Part shown: piece after piece, positions 32,235-42,900 of the stretch | How positions within the stretch are numbered: the first letter of the stretch is position 1 | Layout: each line of letters begins with the position of its first letter | Assembly: GCA_022925895.1 (NCBI GenBank) | Contig: JAKSYS010000493.1 | Location: 1 to 48,392 of the forward strand | Reading direction: 5' to 3' | DNA: 48,392 bases | Source: Fragilaria crotonensis | Lineage: Eukaryota; Bacillariophyta; Fragilariophyceae; Fragilariales; Fragilariaceae | The notes under the pieces: generated by a model | The model's database searches: none | What the model was told of the DNA's origin: nothing | The model's input: the letters and a program-made list of their open reading frames with translations, nothing else | Made by a program: the position numbers and the translations under genes

Positions 32235-32916
32235 TCCTGACTCCACATAGTACAATTGTTATGGAAATGCATGTGGCACACCTGGTACCTGGTACAGTAC
32301 CTTGTATGCTTGCTCGACTATACCGGTAGACTCTAAGCGAGAGTAGTAGTACGCTGTCTGCAGTATTCAGTACGAATGCGTGGTAGACGGTAGCAGTGCA
32401 GTACTACACTACGAAATGATACCAGCCCCGCAGAACTTGGTATGTGTGGCGATATGCATGATTATGTACTTTATGCACCTGGTTCAACTATCATACAATA
32501 CCAGTACGCGTACTCCTATGAACGTAGTACCAGGTACAAGTACTAGTACCTGGTACTATGGTACTGTACCATTCTTTCCGATCTCTGATCCTCGAACAGG
32601 ATCTGGTGTCGAGTGGGTGCTACCGGTACTGGTAGTCTGTAGTCTGTATGTAGCCTGTAGGCTAGACTAGTCAAAAGTTTATACATGTATGTTTATGTCG
32701 GATCCGGCCCAGGCAACTTTCGATTACAGTACTGCAATCCAGCATACATCTACCGAGTGCTCCGCATACTCGAGTACATCTACTATCATAGTACGCTTTT
32801 CTGTTCTTGGGAGTCAATTGTGACGGCATGTTTCAGAGGCGTTAAGACGACACGACTTAAGTTTCAACCAAGCTTGCCTATCTGGTCTCACAAATCCATC
32901 ACACCAATTGTCTTCC
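32235..32916. repeat. Spacer dense in GTAC/ACCGGT palindromes
   Basis: No gene. TACCGGTA occurs at 32321-32328 and 32621-32628. A 32-bp inverted repeat lies at 32526-32557 (arms AGTACCAGGTAC and GTACCTGGTACT). Many GGTACC/AGTACT words surround them. The last ~100 bp before 32917 lose this character and are probably the 5' UTR or promoter of the next gene. Confidence 0.65.
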
Positions 32917-33534
32917 ATGCCAACCAGAACATACAACAACAACAACGACCAAGTCGTCTACGCCCAATACATCGGGAGCGTCCCAACCGCTCCTAGTGAC
33001 ATCTACGAGTACGACGTTTCTATCGAACATGATGCGGACGTCGCTTACTGTGCGCATGCGGCGACAAGTGCACCGATAGCTGTGGCCACGCCTGCTGGCA
33101 AAATCCCTCCGAAGACCAAACCATCAAGCTTTGCGGATGCTAATTCGTCAACCAAACCTCCCACCGTAGGATCATACTCTCAACCAGATCGACCTACCGC
33201 AACCATATTGACAACAGCCACCACAACGACGGTGCCCCCTCCTCATCCATGCAATGCAATAACAGGAAATGAATTTCTCTTTCTGATGAAAAAAGATCGC
33301 AAACGCAAAACATTAGGCACCGGTATCCTCTGGGGGACTGTAGGATTTCTCATTCTTGGACCGATAGGAGCGGTAGCCTTGGGAGGAGGCCTAGCCATCG
33401 CTACCAAACAATCCCTCAAACGCCAAGAGCGCACAATACGTCAGCAATTTGAGAATCAGGGTACGCTCGACAAGCCGGTGGCCACTTCTACGTACCTCAG
33501 CCGACGACAAAGAAGAAGATTGCATCGTAGATAG
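32917..33534 (+). CDS. Small one-TM protein of unknown function
   Basis: A 205-residue protein from ATG 32917, not recognised as a known family. Residues 1-115 are hydrophilic and rich in Thr/Pro/Ser (TTATTTTVPPPHP), with Tyr-rich spots near the start (YNNNNDQVVYAQY). A basic segment KKDRKRK at 125-131 precedes a Gly-rich hydrophobic stretch at about 135-163 (GILWGTVGFLILGPIGAVAL and GGGLAIA) that looks like a glycine-zipper membrane helix or hairpin. The C-terminus is strongly basic (SRRQRRRLHRR). No signal peptide. It has its own spacer upstream and lies tail to tail with COX6A, 162 bp apart. Coding is supported by the length of the frame and its composition, not by homology. Confidence 0.6.
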   Translation: MPTRTYNNNNDQVVYAQYIGSVPTAPSDIYEYDVSIEHDADVAYCAHAATSAPIAVATPAGKIPPKTKPSSFADANSSTKPPTVGSYSQPDRPTATILTTATTTTVPPPHPCNAITGNEFLFLMKKDRKRKTLGTGILWGTVGFLILGPIGAVALGGGLAIATKQSLKRQERTIRQQFENQGTLDKPVATSTYLSRRQRRRLHRR

Positions 33535-33696
33535 GCGGATGCAATTATGACGCTTTAGCAATAGATACAACTTAGTTCATCACGGAATTATAGGTAGGAT
33601 ACACGTGCAACAACTTCTTCTCATGAATATAGGTGACTAGAGTTATCTACCTCGGTTTCCTCGCCTTCCTTCCTCATCTCACAAATCCTTGCATAC

Positions 33697-34360
33697 TTAA
33701 TTGCCCAGAGCTTTCTCGGCTTTGCAAGCCTTCCAGCATGCTGAGTCAAAGAGTGCGCAGTCGTCGCATTCCCAAGGGAAAGCCTTATTGCGAATCTTCA
33801 TGTAGTCAGGTAGTGGCCCATGAGGGGCGTGCTCGTGTTCTCCAAAGAGGACGTCCTTCATAGAAGAAATGAAGCAAATGGGAAAACCAACCGCGAACGA
33901 GATCTTAACCCACTTCCACATCTCATCGACCTCCTCGGCATGAGAGTGACCACCGTGCTTCGACTTCAATTCCTTTTGGTAGGCCAATCGAGCTCGGATT
34001 TGTTCCAGAGCATCTTTCTTCATGGCCTCCTCGGAACCATAACGAGGGACCGTGGTGGCAGATCGACGCTGCAAGGCGGCAGCGGCGGAACGAGACGCGA
34101 GGCAGCGGGCGGCAATCTGCAAGAGACAAGCGAAATTAGAAAAATTCAATCAGAACAATACGGAAATTCAAAAGGTGAATATGAAAAAGGGATTAACGGC
34201 AGAAGTCCTTCCGAATTCTTGATTTCAATTCTCGACAACACATGTCAAACAATGAAAGATGAAGACCAAACATGTTGGATTACATGTAATTTCCGCAGAG
34301 TGCAGTTGGGAGTTGATATTGCCATAAGAGGAGGTGACAACAAGTGAAAGCACGCACCAT
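33697..34360 (-). CDS. COX6A: Cytochrome c oxidase subunit 6A, one intron
   Basis: A small nuclear-encoded subunit of respiratory complex IV in the mitochondrial inner membrane. The coding exon (34116 down to 33697) gives IAARCLASRSAAAALQRRS, a basic, Ser/Ala-rich mitochondrial presequence. The COX6A core follows: EMWKWVKISFAVGFPICF as single membrane helix, then GEHEHAPHGP, PDYMKIRNKAFPWECDDCALF. The IRNKAFPWE block matches the conserved IRTKPFPWG box. The exon is preceded by TCTCTTGCAG, a typical 3' splice site. An ATG at 34360-34358 followed at once by GTGCGTG gives a 241-nt intron (34357-34117) in phase 0, so the first coding exon would be the ATG alone. The alternative is unspliced translation from an in-frame ATG at 34149, whose first residues fit the family less well. 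Confidence 0.85.
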
Positions 34361-35925
34361 GGTTCAGATGAACTTTAGCGCTGTTGTTGAAAAGGCACAC
34401 AGGTGTTTGAGCTGTGAACATCTACGTTGGTGATGTACCAGCGCACGATGACGTCTCTACCGGTAGACTCGACACAAGTATGCATAGACCCTATCGCTAT
34501 TTACAGTCTATTTACATAGGTGTGACATACGACCAGTAATCCATAAACTGTGAACCCGAACCAAACACTCCTACACCGGTACCAGTACAATAGTACTAAG
34601 GGTACCGTGTACTACAGTACTGGAGGACCCGGAGTGCGAGTACAGTACTGACAACACAGGCAACCCAAAAAAACGGGAATCAAAATGTCGTGGCCTTCAG
34701 ATTCCATGTGATGATTCATTCGCATATTCATGAATGAATACGACAAATGAAGTATGAACCATCGACGTTGAATGATCATTTAAGCTTGCACAACAACCAT
34801 CAGTTTGTTACCATCTCTAGGTGCTAACACAATGCCAAAATGGACCTGTTTGCCTACCGTGAAATCCTCTATCTCCAAAGGCAACAGATGAAGAACCAAC
34901 CCACAGATTTGGGAGGTCCCATCAACACTTGTTTGGCAGTGCAAAGAGTCAACTGATGGAAAAACATTCTGGATCAAAGTAATGTCTGCTGTTGCAAACA
35001 CCTTCATGTGCATGAAACTATGATATGAAGAGAATTCAGGCTTTATTGCTGAAATTTTATATGCTCCTAATGCACATGCGATTTGAGCCTCACTTTAAGA
35101 ATAAAGTATACTAGTCAAAGACAAAATGGAATGATGATGACGCAACGAAAGCTGCTGAGAGAAAAAGATTGAACCAAAAGCGTACTTGTACTGAGTGGGA
35201 ACACCATTGCCAACTTTGCATTGGATGCAAGTGGAGATGGAAGAGAAATCTGCCATGTACATTTGACCAACAAACCTGAATTAAATGACATTGACAAGGT
35301 TATTCATACTTTGTATACTCTTGTTTTGTCCAAACTCAATGCAATTGAATGCCTGATAAAACAAGTTAATGAGGCTTTTCTGAATTCAATTGAAGGAAAA
35401 GTGCAATTAGCAGCAACGGGAACAGTGAATACAACACCAGATTAATTAGAAAGAAATGAGCACTACTTTATTTAGGACAGCTACCAATGAAGTTTGCAGC
35501 AAGTGACTCAGCTTTGCAAGTTTTCAATATGTTCCGGGATGGTAATGACAACCCAAAGTCTGCTAGGAATGACAACAAGTTAGCTGTGACCCAGATAGGC
35601 TACCTCTGCAAATGATTCAACAAGAGGCAGTGCTAGCATGCTAATCACGCCATCACACTTCCTTACTGCAAGTTACTAATGGCATGATGCATGGTAATCA
35701 AAGTGTTTAAGTTGGCAATTAGGTCATGCATTCTGCTAGTTTATGATCACCTTTAAAGTACCGAAAGGAATAAAATCACTGTGTCACCAAGATCTATTGG
35801 ACATTGAATTCACAGGAATGTTAACATTCAGAAGTAGGAAGGAGCCAGCTACCGGTAGCTAGACCAGCTGAAGCTACTCTCCAGGTAATGTAAAAATAAA
35901 ATCAGACCTAATTATAGGGTTAGCA
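34361..35925. other. Long spacer, no supported gene
   Basis: Past the COX6A start come palindromic words (TACCGGTA at 34458-34465, ACCGGTA at 34575-34581, TACCGGTA at 35850-35857). From about 34690 to 35800 the DNA is AT-rich. It contains two open stretches (minus 34780-35013, plus 35221-35445, the latter ending LNAIECLIKQVNEAFLNS) that might be pieces of an old element or a tiny gene. Neither has a recognisable domain. Confidence 0.45.
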
Positions 35926-38900
35926 CCGCGCTCCGGCCGTAAGGCCAGACCTGTGTACCCCATCCCGGCGAGTTACCTCGCGAGGACTTAGTGTTAATTT
36001 TTGTTCATTACGATGTCGGTGTAGCATTCCTGTTAGTCGTAGTAAAATATGAAGTGATGAGAGATTGACGTGAACTCTGCGCTTCCTGGAGTTCAATTGA
36101 CTTTTTGACCTGACGTAGCCACCTCCTTCGGGTTGATGATTTGCCATTCAGCAATGCTTCCAATGAACCCTCACAGTAATGTCGATCATCAAACCGTAAC
36201 AAGTGAGGTCGACTAAAATAGTGTCTCACTTCTGAGATCTCCGCTGATCGAGAATCGCGTAGAGCGTTGTCATGTTTGGCGTGGAGAACCTCGTTCCTCG
36301 CTGCCCACAGTCTAGAGAAATGGTCAGCAATGGCCGTCATTATGTTGAGCATCATTGCTTCGCCTTTCGTGTTGTCGAAGGAGGTCGGATTATACATGTC
36401 CATCGAAGCCAATGTACGCCAGTGGGTGCTGAAATAGCCTTTGAGCAAAAGATCCCAGCCGATTTTTGTTTGCGATTGGAGCGCCGAGTTAATGATTGGA
36501 TGCAAATGGGATGGAGACTCCGCTATATCGACGAGTAAATCCGGATCTGTATTTGATGACCACTTGCGGATAACCCCTGCAATCAAATATTTTGTCGAAT
36601 GAGGTTCACCTGCTTGTATTTTCTTGCACAGTTCGTGAATGCTGGACCTGTATGCTGGGTTGTTTGGGCAGCGAAGGAGATGGGTGGCCGTTTCATCGTG
36701 ATTCTTGCAGCATGGACATAGTTTTAGAGACGCGTCCGGTATGCGAGCCTGCTGATATCTCCGAATACCCAGAGGAAGCTGATCATGAACAAATTTGGTG
36801 TGGCGAATCTGTTTCGATGGGCTTGATCGACGAAAGAATTTCCCAAATATGGAAAAATCTATTTCCTGCCATGTGGAGTCGCTCCATGAATGTTGCTCCT
36901 GGAGATATTGTCGCAGATGGTAACCATTAATATGGTATCTGATGCTGTCGTCGAAATGGTTGTTGATACGCAGGCCATTGATTGTAAATGACACTTTCTG
37001 ACTCTCCTGATGATCGACACTGGGCGTTGACTGGAATCGTCCTTGGTTCCTATATCTTGTTGCCAGGAAATCGGCATCAATATTCATCCTTGCCGAGCGG
37101 GGTAGCCGATCGTATGATCTATTGTCGTCCTGATGGCCTTTACCCATACTGGTTTAAGTGATCGATGGAATTCCTCGATTAACTTTCGAATAAGAGAGAT
37201 AAGGTCAGCGTCCTGAGGCATTACAGTGGGACAATATCGTGGAAGTGCATGTCTGTTTACCCTGGAGATCGCTGATTTACTATCCGCATACCACCGTATA
37301 GAGGCTTTATGACGCAGTCCCCAAAATCTGGCGATACCCACGATGAGTAGAAGAGATGCAGCGAGTCCACCCAGTTCACTCCGCGTGGAAGATGCGAGCT
37401 CAAAAGGGCCATCAACTGGACCCGACCCAGTGAAGAGGACGGTAGTACTGGTAGCCAGGATCCACCCATGTGTACTTTGAGTGCCGAGAAGTCCGCCGTC
37501 CGTTGCGAGATGCAACCGAGCTCGTGATCGAAAAGCTCGCCAGACTTGAATATCAGTTGCTTGCTGTGTCCATTCAGAAAGGAGGCGGCGTTGAGTCCGT
37601 GGCAATGTATGCAAATACGCTTTGAGAGTGGCAAACGAAGTTGGATGTGGATTTGTTGGTGGATGATGTTGTGTTGTAGCCATCTTCCGGGAGAATGATG
37701 TTGGTGGAACTTTCCAGAAAGGAATGTATCTGAGATGCAGGGACGTTATATACCGCTTCCACAGTCGGCGTTGAGACGAAGAGGGTGTATCCTGTCGTGG
37801 CCAATGATGGTCGGGTGTCCAGTCCGTAGGACGTCGTGCGTCGAGGTAGTCCAATTTAATAGCATTTGGTCGATCAGGATCAGACATCTCGGCGAGTGTG
37901 GTGACTTGGAGATACAACCGTACTAAGTTGAGATCTTGTTGTTGACGTGAAGTGTAGCGTTGAAGATGCTCAGGTTGCATGATATACTGGTCTGCGGAGC
38001 TTGCGAGGTGAACTTCGTATGAATCGGTGAGTTTGACCGTCATCTTGTGGCAAAAAAGATATTGTCGAAGGGACATTATCCAGGACGGAGTAAGGTACGG
38101 GAGATGTATACCTGGGTGTTCGAGAAGTGGTTCACCGATGCCAGATTCCAACTGCGAATATTGCAGATTGATACGTAACAGATTGCCTACCTCAGAATCA
38201 GAGTATATAGCGTTTCGAAAAAACTTCAAAGCCTCCAGCCCGGCCTCTGTTCGTAAATCATAAATACCGAGACCTCCAAGTTCCACTGGTCCATGACGTA
38301 TCGAAGTTGGTATGGTGCTACACACGTGCATGCGTTGTAACATTACTTGTACCACTTTGGATTGTATACCGCCGAGGGCTTCCTCGTCCACTGCCAGTGC
38401 AGGTAAGCTGTAGCGCATTGATGGTATGTAAATTGATCTGTGGAAGATACGGATGTGTGACGGTGTAAGTCGAGGATTCATAAGACGAGACGCGTATGAG
38501 TTTGCCTTTGTTTGAGGATTTCAAGGTGATCAGAAAATCACCCATGGGATTGAGATATACCCCAGCATGCGTGTCGATGTCGCGGGTCGGTACGCTTAAT
38601 CTCAGATGCCTCCTTTTGATTACCCTGATACAACGAGATTGTAGGATCGGTTGGAAGAATCGGACGGAGACGAGGTCTGCCACTTTTCCATTCCCAGGAC
38701 AAAACATACCACGAACATTTTGAAAGATTCAATTTACCACCCGAGAGGAATAAAATATGTTCCCATGTCTGCGCTATTTCTTGAAGACGATTAATCAATT
38801 GTTCGTAATTTTGATGCCCCGCTGATGTAAAACCCAGAGATGTGTCGTCAACAAAAGCGTCGACAAGACGGGAGTGAGGACGTTGACCTTGGATGGGCAC

Positions 38901-39440
38901 AAAATTCATCCGGTCAGGTATAATGCGGTCCAAAGTGTTGAGCATCAGAACAACCAGAGTCAGCCAAACCGAAGGCGATGCTCCGCTTCCTTGCCCTGTT
39001 CCAAAAAGAGGTTCAAATCCTGTGCCGTGGTAATTGTCCGCTGAGATACCGTAGATTGTCTTTACAGTATATTGCATGAAGTGGAGCGCATCTGCGTGGA
39101 CTTGTATTGCGTTCTTAGGCATACCGCAGCGCCTAGCCGCTAGCATTCCCAGTGCAACAATTATTCGGTCAAAGCAGGCTGATGCGTCGTTGTCGAAACG
39201 TGCAAGATCATGTTTGAGAATGCGACAGAGATCCGTAGTCAACTGGGTAAGCATAATAGGATCCATTGTTGTACGTCGGGGAACCGAACCGTGTTGTCCT
39301 GAGTTGAGAAGCTTCAATTCGCAGGCGCGACGCACAAGTCTGTGACCCCATTTTCTCCAGGTAATGTATGTTCGTATCCATTGTCCCTTCATGCTAATCA
39401 AACCATCGGTTATATCTAATATCCCAACACACTTGTCAAT
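35926..39440 (-). mobile_element. 5'-truncated RT-RNase H retroelement
   Basis: A minus-strand retroelement without LTRs. The coding part begins abruptly within the reverse transcriptase at about 39440, so the 5' end (N-terminal domains, possibly an endonuclease) is missing, as is usual after incomplete target-primed reverse transcription. The 3' end shows a short GC-rich tail at 35926-35995 with hairpin-forming words GGCCGTAAGGCC and CCTCGCGAGG, followed by AT-rich host-like DNA. No target-site duplication could be fixed. Confidence 0.75.
36008..39401 (-). pseudogene. RT-RNase H polyprotein of the truncated element, three frame breaks
   Basis: Reading from 39401 downward: RT with RTTMDPIML, LARFDNDASACFDRI, FGTGQGSGASPSVWL and catalytic FVDD at 38844-38855. 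The thumb/connection follows across frame changes near 38600 and 38475. RNase H has LATDGGLLG, SSTRSELGGLAA and RWYADSKSAIS. At 37139-37141 one more T (A on the coding strand) would turn VWVKAIRTT into VWVKGHQDD, the expected RNase H box, joining the two main frames. The last frame holds SARMNIDADFLATRY and a CPCCKNHDETATHLLRCP zinc-finger-like motif. The frame ends at 36008. This RT type (GTGQGS, FVDDT) with RNase H and KGHQDD is common in diatom genomes; I cannot place it in a named clade with certainty. Confidence 0.78.
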
Positions 39441-40110
39441 TTATATTGACACGATTTAACGTGAATACCACTGGTATCCTGAACGTTGAATGCTTGTCTC
39501 CACTGTTGCGTTAGTTACAATTCACTACCCCATGGATTTGAGACATTGCATGGGAATCATGATGGACCCCTGCTACGTCCCCCTTCAATAACATTCTAAA
39601 GCGCTGTGACTCTCTTGCCTGTGTAGCTGTGTAGTCGATATCCATGCATCTGCATGCGTGTGGACGCGTTGGTAACCTCGAAGATTCGCATTAGTTCTCG
39701 ATCATCACGATGATGAGACAAAGTGTTCATTTGCTTCAACAACACTGTACGATTCGCTGAGGCGGTCCTGTCAGCGAGCATCCACATTACCTGGTGAACT
39801 GCGTCGTCGATTGCGCATATTAATTTCGCGAGAGTGTCTAAAGCGACGTCTGCGTCACCTTTCGATGAGTCTGATTGCCTCTACGGAATAGTGTCGTCCT
39901 TCTCGTCTGAAGTTGGCAATCGTTACCAAACAAAGGCAGACAACGTGCAATGACTATAGCAACATATCATAGCGGAATGCATACATTCTACGCCACCAAA
40001 TGCCCAACTTGTTAACGACAACGGCTCCGTTATCATTATGTGTTCGCTATATCCTGGCGCCATTTTTTCCTTCAGCGCTAAAAGTCCATTTCCCCCGCCA
40101 TCCAATGAAT
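39441..40110. other. Spacer between truncated element and clathrin light chain
   Basis: No supported gene. A minus frame at 39596-39787 is open but unrecognised. A small inverted repeat (TGTCAAT/ATTGACA, 39434-39451) lies at the point where the RT coding frame is lost. The last 200 bp before 40110 should be the 3' UTR of the clathrin gene. Confidence 0.45.
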
Positions 40111-40725
40111 CTACGCCAAAACAGTCGCCCTGTTTGGTTCATTCTTGAGCAAGATCATGACATCCCTCATGCGCTTGACGTCCGCTGTCGCATCTCCACT
40201 GTCGTGGGAGAGTTCTACCATCTTGCAGACACGCTGCCACGAGTTGTCATTCTCAAGGTCAGCTTCAATGGCCTCCAACTTCTCCTGCTCGTCGGAGCGG
40301 TTCGTGGCCATCTTCGATTCGCGCTTGCTTTCGCGCTGTTGGTGGAAGACCTTCATGGCCTCTTCCGCTGCAGCAATGAATTCCGCCTTGCGAGCATTCT
40401 CCTCGTCCTTGCGTTGAAGCAAAATTGCCTGCCACTCTTCGTTGAATTTCTGCATAGGAGATGGGCCGGATGGTACAATCTGCGCTTCTTCGACAGGCTC
40501 CTCCCCCATGATGATTGGTTCATCTTCAGGAGGACCACCCAAAAGAATGGGGGCATCGTCTACCGGCACTGTTTCGTCGACAGTTCCAACGAATTGATCG
40601 CCATATCCAAATTGATCATCCGAAGGAGGGGCGGCGAAATCGTGCATGGTGTCTTCAGGCGGATCACCTAGAATGATTGGTGTATCATCAGGAGGGGAAG
40701 CAAAGTCAGAAGAGAAATCGTCCAT
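40111..40725 (-). CDS. CLC: Clathrin light chain
   Basis: Clathrin light chain binds the hub of the heavy chain and regulates assembly of clathrin coats on vesicles. The 204-residue protein has the usual layout. There is an acidic, disordered N-terminus; a helical heavy-chain-binding rod from about 90 to 160 (QKFNEEWQAILLQRKDEENA, AEEAMKVFHQQRESK); and a C-terminal part with NSWQRVCKMVEL and DVKRMRDVMILLKNEP, which is the conserved W-x2-V ... D-x2-RMR-x3-LK signature. The N-terminus carries three related motifs: DDTPIILGDPPED (13-25), DDAPILLGGPPED (56-68) and DEPIIMGEEPVEE (68-80), an internal duplication. No intron; ATG at 40725. Its upstream region is the 657-bp spacer next to CBF5. Confidence 0.85.
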   Translation of the reverse strand: MDDFSSDFASPPDDTPIILGDPPEDTMHDFAAPPSDDQFGYGDQFVGTVDETVPVDDAPILLGGPPEDEPIIMGEEPVEEAQIVPSGPSPMQKFNEEWQAILLQRKDEENARKAEFIAAAEEAMKVFHQQRESKRESKMATNRSDEQEKLEAIEADLENDNSWQRVCKMVELSHDSGDATADVKRMRDVMILLKNEPNRATVLA

Positions 40726-41382
40726 GGTGGAATAGTTATGGGTTATCGGTTATGCGGTGATGATGCCCATGCAACAAACAAAGCCTGCCTGTATCCTTGG
40801 TCCTATGGATATCGTACCTGGTAGGTCATTTCGTACGGAAGCCAATGGAAAAGCAAACGACACGCAGCTTTGGTTTGGCATTTTCCGTCCACGGTGGAGC
40901 GGCCTCAACGTAGAAACAGTACTGTGTGATGAGAGGTCGCGTTCCGTAAAGTTTTTTTCATTGTTTCATTTCCAACGGTACGACGGTTTTCATGGGCGTT
41001 AACGACAAGCAAGACACGTGAACGGATCACGACTCGACCAAAATCACGTTTTGAACACAGAAGCTGGCCAACGAGGAGAGAACTCACGGTTCCTGCGTGT
41101 GTTGCAACTGCGTCCCGCCACCCTGGCTCACAACATTCCTCACCAAGGTCTTACTGTTAAAGGTGCCTCAGGTTGCGGCGACGAGAACAGCTATAATTTG
41201 CGAAAATGAAAAAGGATGGACATAGTGAAGTGTCGACTCATCGTTAAAACGCATTTTTGTTGGCAAGCCTCAGAACATGAAAGAACACAACGCAGCCCTA
41301 TGTACTGCGGCGCCAAGGACTATCGTTAGTTATTGCTGCTGCCAGAGAAACACTGAGGTGTTGATGACTACGCTTACAACAA
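40726..41382. other. Spacer, upstream of clathrin light chain
   Basis: This stretch holds the promoter side of the clathrin gene and the 3' end of the CBF5 gene, both on the minus strand. Short open stretches here have no recognisable content. No palindrome cluster of the kind seen in other spacers is present. Confidence 0.5.
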
Positions 41383-42900
41383 CTACTCCTTGTCCTTCTT
41401 CGCCTTCTTTTCTTTCTTATCCTTCTTTTTCTTTTTCTCCTTCTTGTCTTTCTTCTTGGGAGTTTCGTCTGCATCCTCATCCGAGTCATCGCCCTTTTCG
41501 GGCTCGCGTTTCTTTGATGGGGTAATCGTTTCATCCACCTCCATGGCATCGTCTTTGGTGGCTTCGGCAACAGATGGGGCTGCTACAGCCCCATCACCGA
41601 TCATTTCTGGCGGCTTGGATTTAGAAAAGTCCTTGTAGGATGTCAAGAAGTCACTCGGCGTTTTCTCGTTCGGTTTCCCGTGCTTGTCGAGTTTACCTTC
41701 TGAAATGAGAGATTTCTTTCGCTGCGCCATGGGTCCCAGCCCCCATCGTCGTGGGTACACATCGCGTTCCATAATGACGCGCTTAATCTTGGCGACGACA
41801 CCGTGATCGACGGTTGCCATGACAGCCGTCGTCATCTGAGCGATTGCCATCGCAATCGCTTCACCCTTGGTGGTCATGAGGACTACTTCTGTACCCACTT
41901 CAATGCCATCGGCGAATCGCAAAAGGCCAGGTATCATAAATTTCGCTCCATAGCAAATGGCATTTACCGCCGAGTCCTTCACAACGATACGTTTGTATCC
42001 AGTCAACAATACTTCCAGTGGCATGACGACACGGCGGAGGTAGGTTTCATCCTTGGTCGTATCGTAGACGTGTTGCGCGTCCAGTACGTCGTGCATGGTG
42101 ACCATATTGTAGTCCTCGCTGAGGACTCCGGATCGGACGCGACGCAGTTCTTGCATGTGTCCGCCAGTACCCACCAAGAGTCCCAAATGTACGCAAAGAG
42201 TCCGAATGTACGTACCAGCTTCGCACGATACCCAGACGATTCCTAGATTGCGATCGGCATCAAACTCCACCAATTTTGAATTGTAAATGGTTCTAATTCG
42301 CAATTGTCTCTTGACGGCAGAAATGAGTGGTGGACGTTGAAAGAGAGCACCCGTGAGCGTTTCGACGGCACGATGCAGTTTGCGAGGTTCGTCGATGCTG
42401 GCGTGGAGGCGAACTACCGAGACGTATTCCTTTCCGGCCGATTGTTGTGCCTTGACGAGACGAGTGGAGCGGTCAATGCAAACAATGAGACATCCGGTGA
42501 CTTTAGGATCGAGAGTACCGGAATGGCCAGTCTTTTCAACGCGAAGGATGCGCTTGATCCAAGACACAACTTCGTGGGACGAGGGATTGGCAGGCTTGTC
42601 GAGGTTGATGACACCGTAGCTCATGTGTTCTGACAGAGGACGAGCGAGGGGAGAATGTCCAGTAGGTAGAGGAGTGTAATGAGAGGTGCGGACGTGGAGT
42701 TCGTGGTAGTTCTTAAGCAAGAGTGGCCACTTGGACGTATCAAGTTTGGGTGTCGTTGATGTGGGTTGAATCATCTGTACCTGCGTTGGCGTAGATTCTG
42801 TCACAGCTACAGCAGAGCCATCGTCGGCCTTTCGCTTCTTTTTCTTTTCTAGGCGTGAGAGGAGATGAAAATGTTGCTGTGAGTATCGTGTCTGGAGCAT
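41383..42900 (-). CDS. CBF5: H/ACA snoRNP pseudouridine synthase (dyskerin/CBF5)
   Basis: The catalytic subunit of H/ACA ribonucleoproteins, working in the nucleolus on rRNA and snRNA pseudouridines and probably on telomerase RNA stability. It has 505 residues from ATG 42900; six further codons upstream are open but lack ATG. The dyskerin N-terminal segment ([20 protein letters not shown]) precedes the TruB domain, with [20 protein letters not shown] and catalytic Asp131 in [12 protein letters not shown]. Then come [35 protein letters not shown] and [16 protein letters not shown] domain ([31 protein letters not shown]) follows. The tail is a Lys/Glu-rich repeat ([20 protein letters not shown]), the usual nucleolar-localisation tail. 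Length and domain order match the family. One intact frame. Confidence 0.96.
   Translation of the reverse strand: MLQTRYSQQHFHLLSRLEKKKKRKADDGSAVAVTESTPTQVQMIQPTSTTPKLDTSKWPLLLKNYHELHVRTSHYTPLPTGHSPLARPLSEHMSYGVINLDKPANPSSHEVVSWIKRILRVEKTGHSGTLDPKVTGCLIVCIDRSTRLVKAQQSAGKEYVSVVRLHASIDEPRKLHRAVETLTGALFQRPPLISAVKRQLRIRTIYNSKLVEFDADRNLGIVWVSCEAGTYIRTLCVHLGLLVGTGGHMQELRRVRSGVLSEDYNMVTMHDVLDAQHVYDTTKDETYLRRVVMPLEVLLTGYKRIVVKDSAVNAICYGAKFMIPGLLRFADGIEVGTEVVLMTTKGEAIAMAIAQMTTAVMATVDHGVVAKIKRVIMERDVYPRRWGLGPMAQRKKSLISEGKLDKHGKPNEKTPSDFLTSYKDFSKSKPPEMIGDGAVAAPSVAEATKDDAMEVDETITPSKKREPEKGDDSDEDADETPKKKDKKEKKKKKDKKEKKAKKDKE

Noticed and set aside
33820-34347. Plus-strand frame overlapping COX6A
   Set aside because: Antisense shadow of COX6A exon and intron; the minus strand has the conserved protein and splice site.
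35221-35445. 74-residue plus-strand frame
   Set aside because: Plausible composition, but it lacks an ATG at its opening, has no recognised domain, and sits in AT-rich spacer; kept only as a note.
39005-39030. GGTTCAAATCC, resembling a tRNA T-arm
   Set aside because: It lies within the reverse transcriptase coding frame, and no acceptor or anticodon arms surround it.
41298-41638. Open frames rich in Arg/Lys or Phe/Ser over the CBF5 tail
   Set aside because: Shadow frames of the Lys/Glu-rich C-terminal repeat of CBF5.
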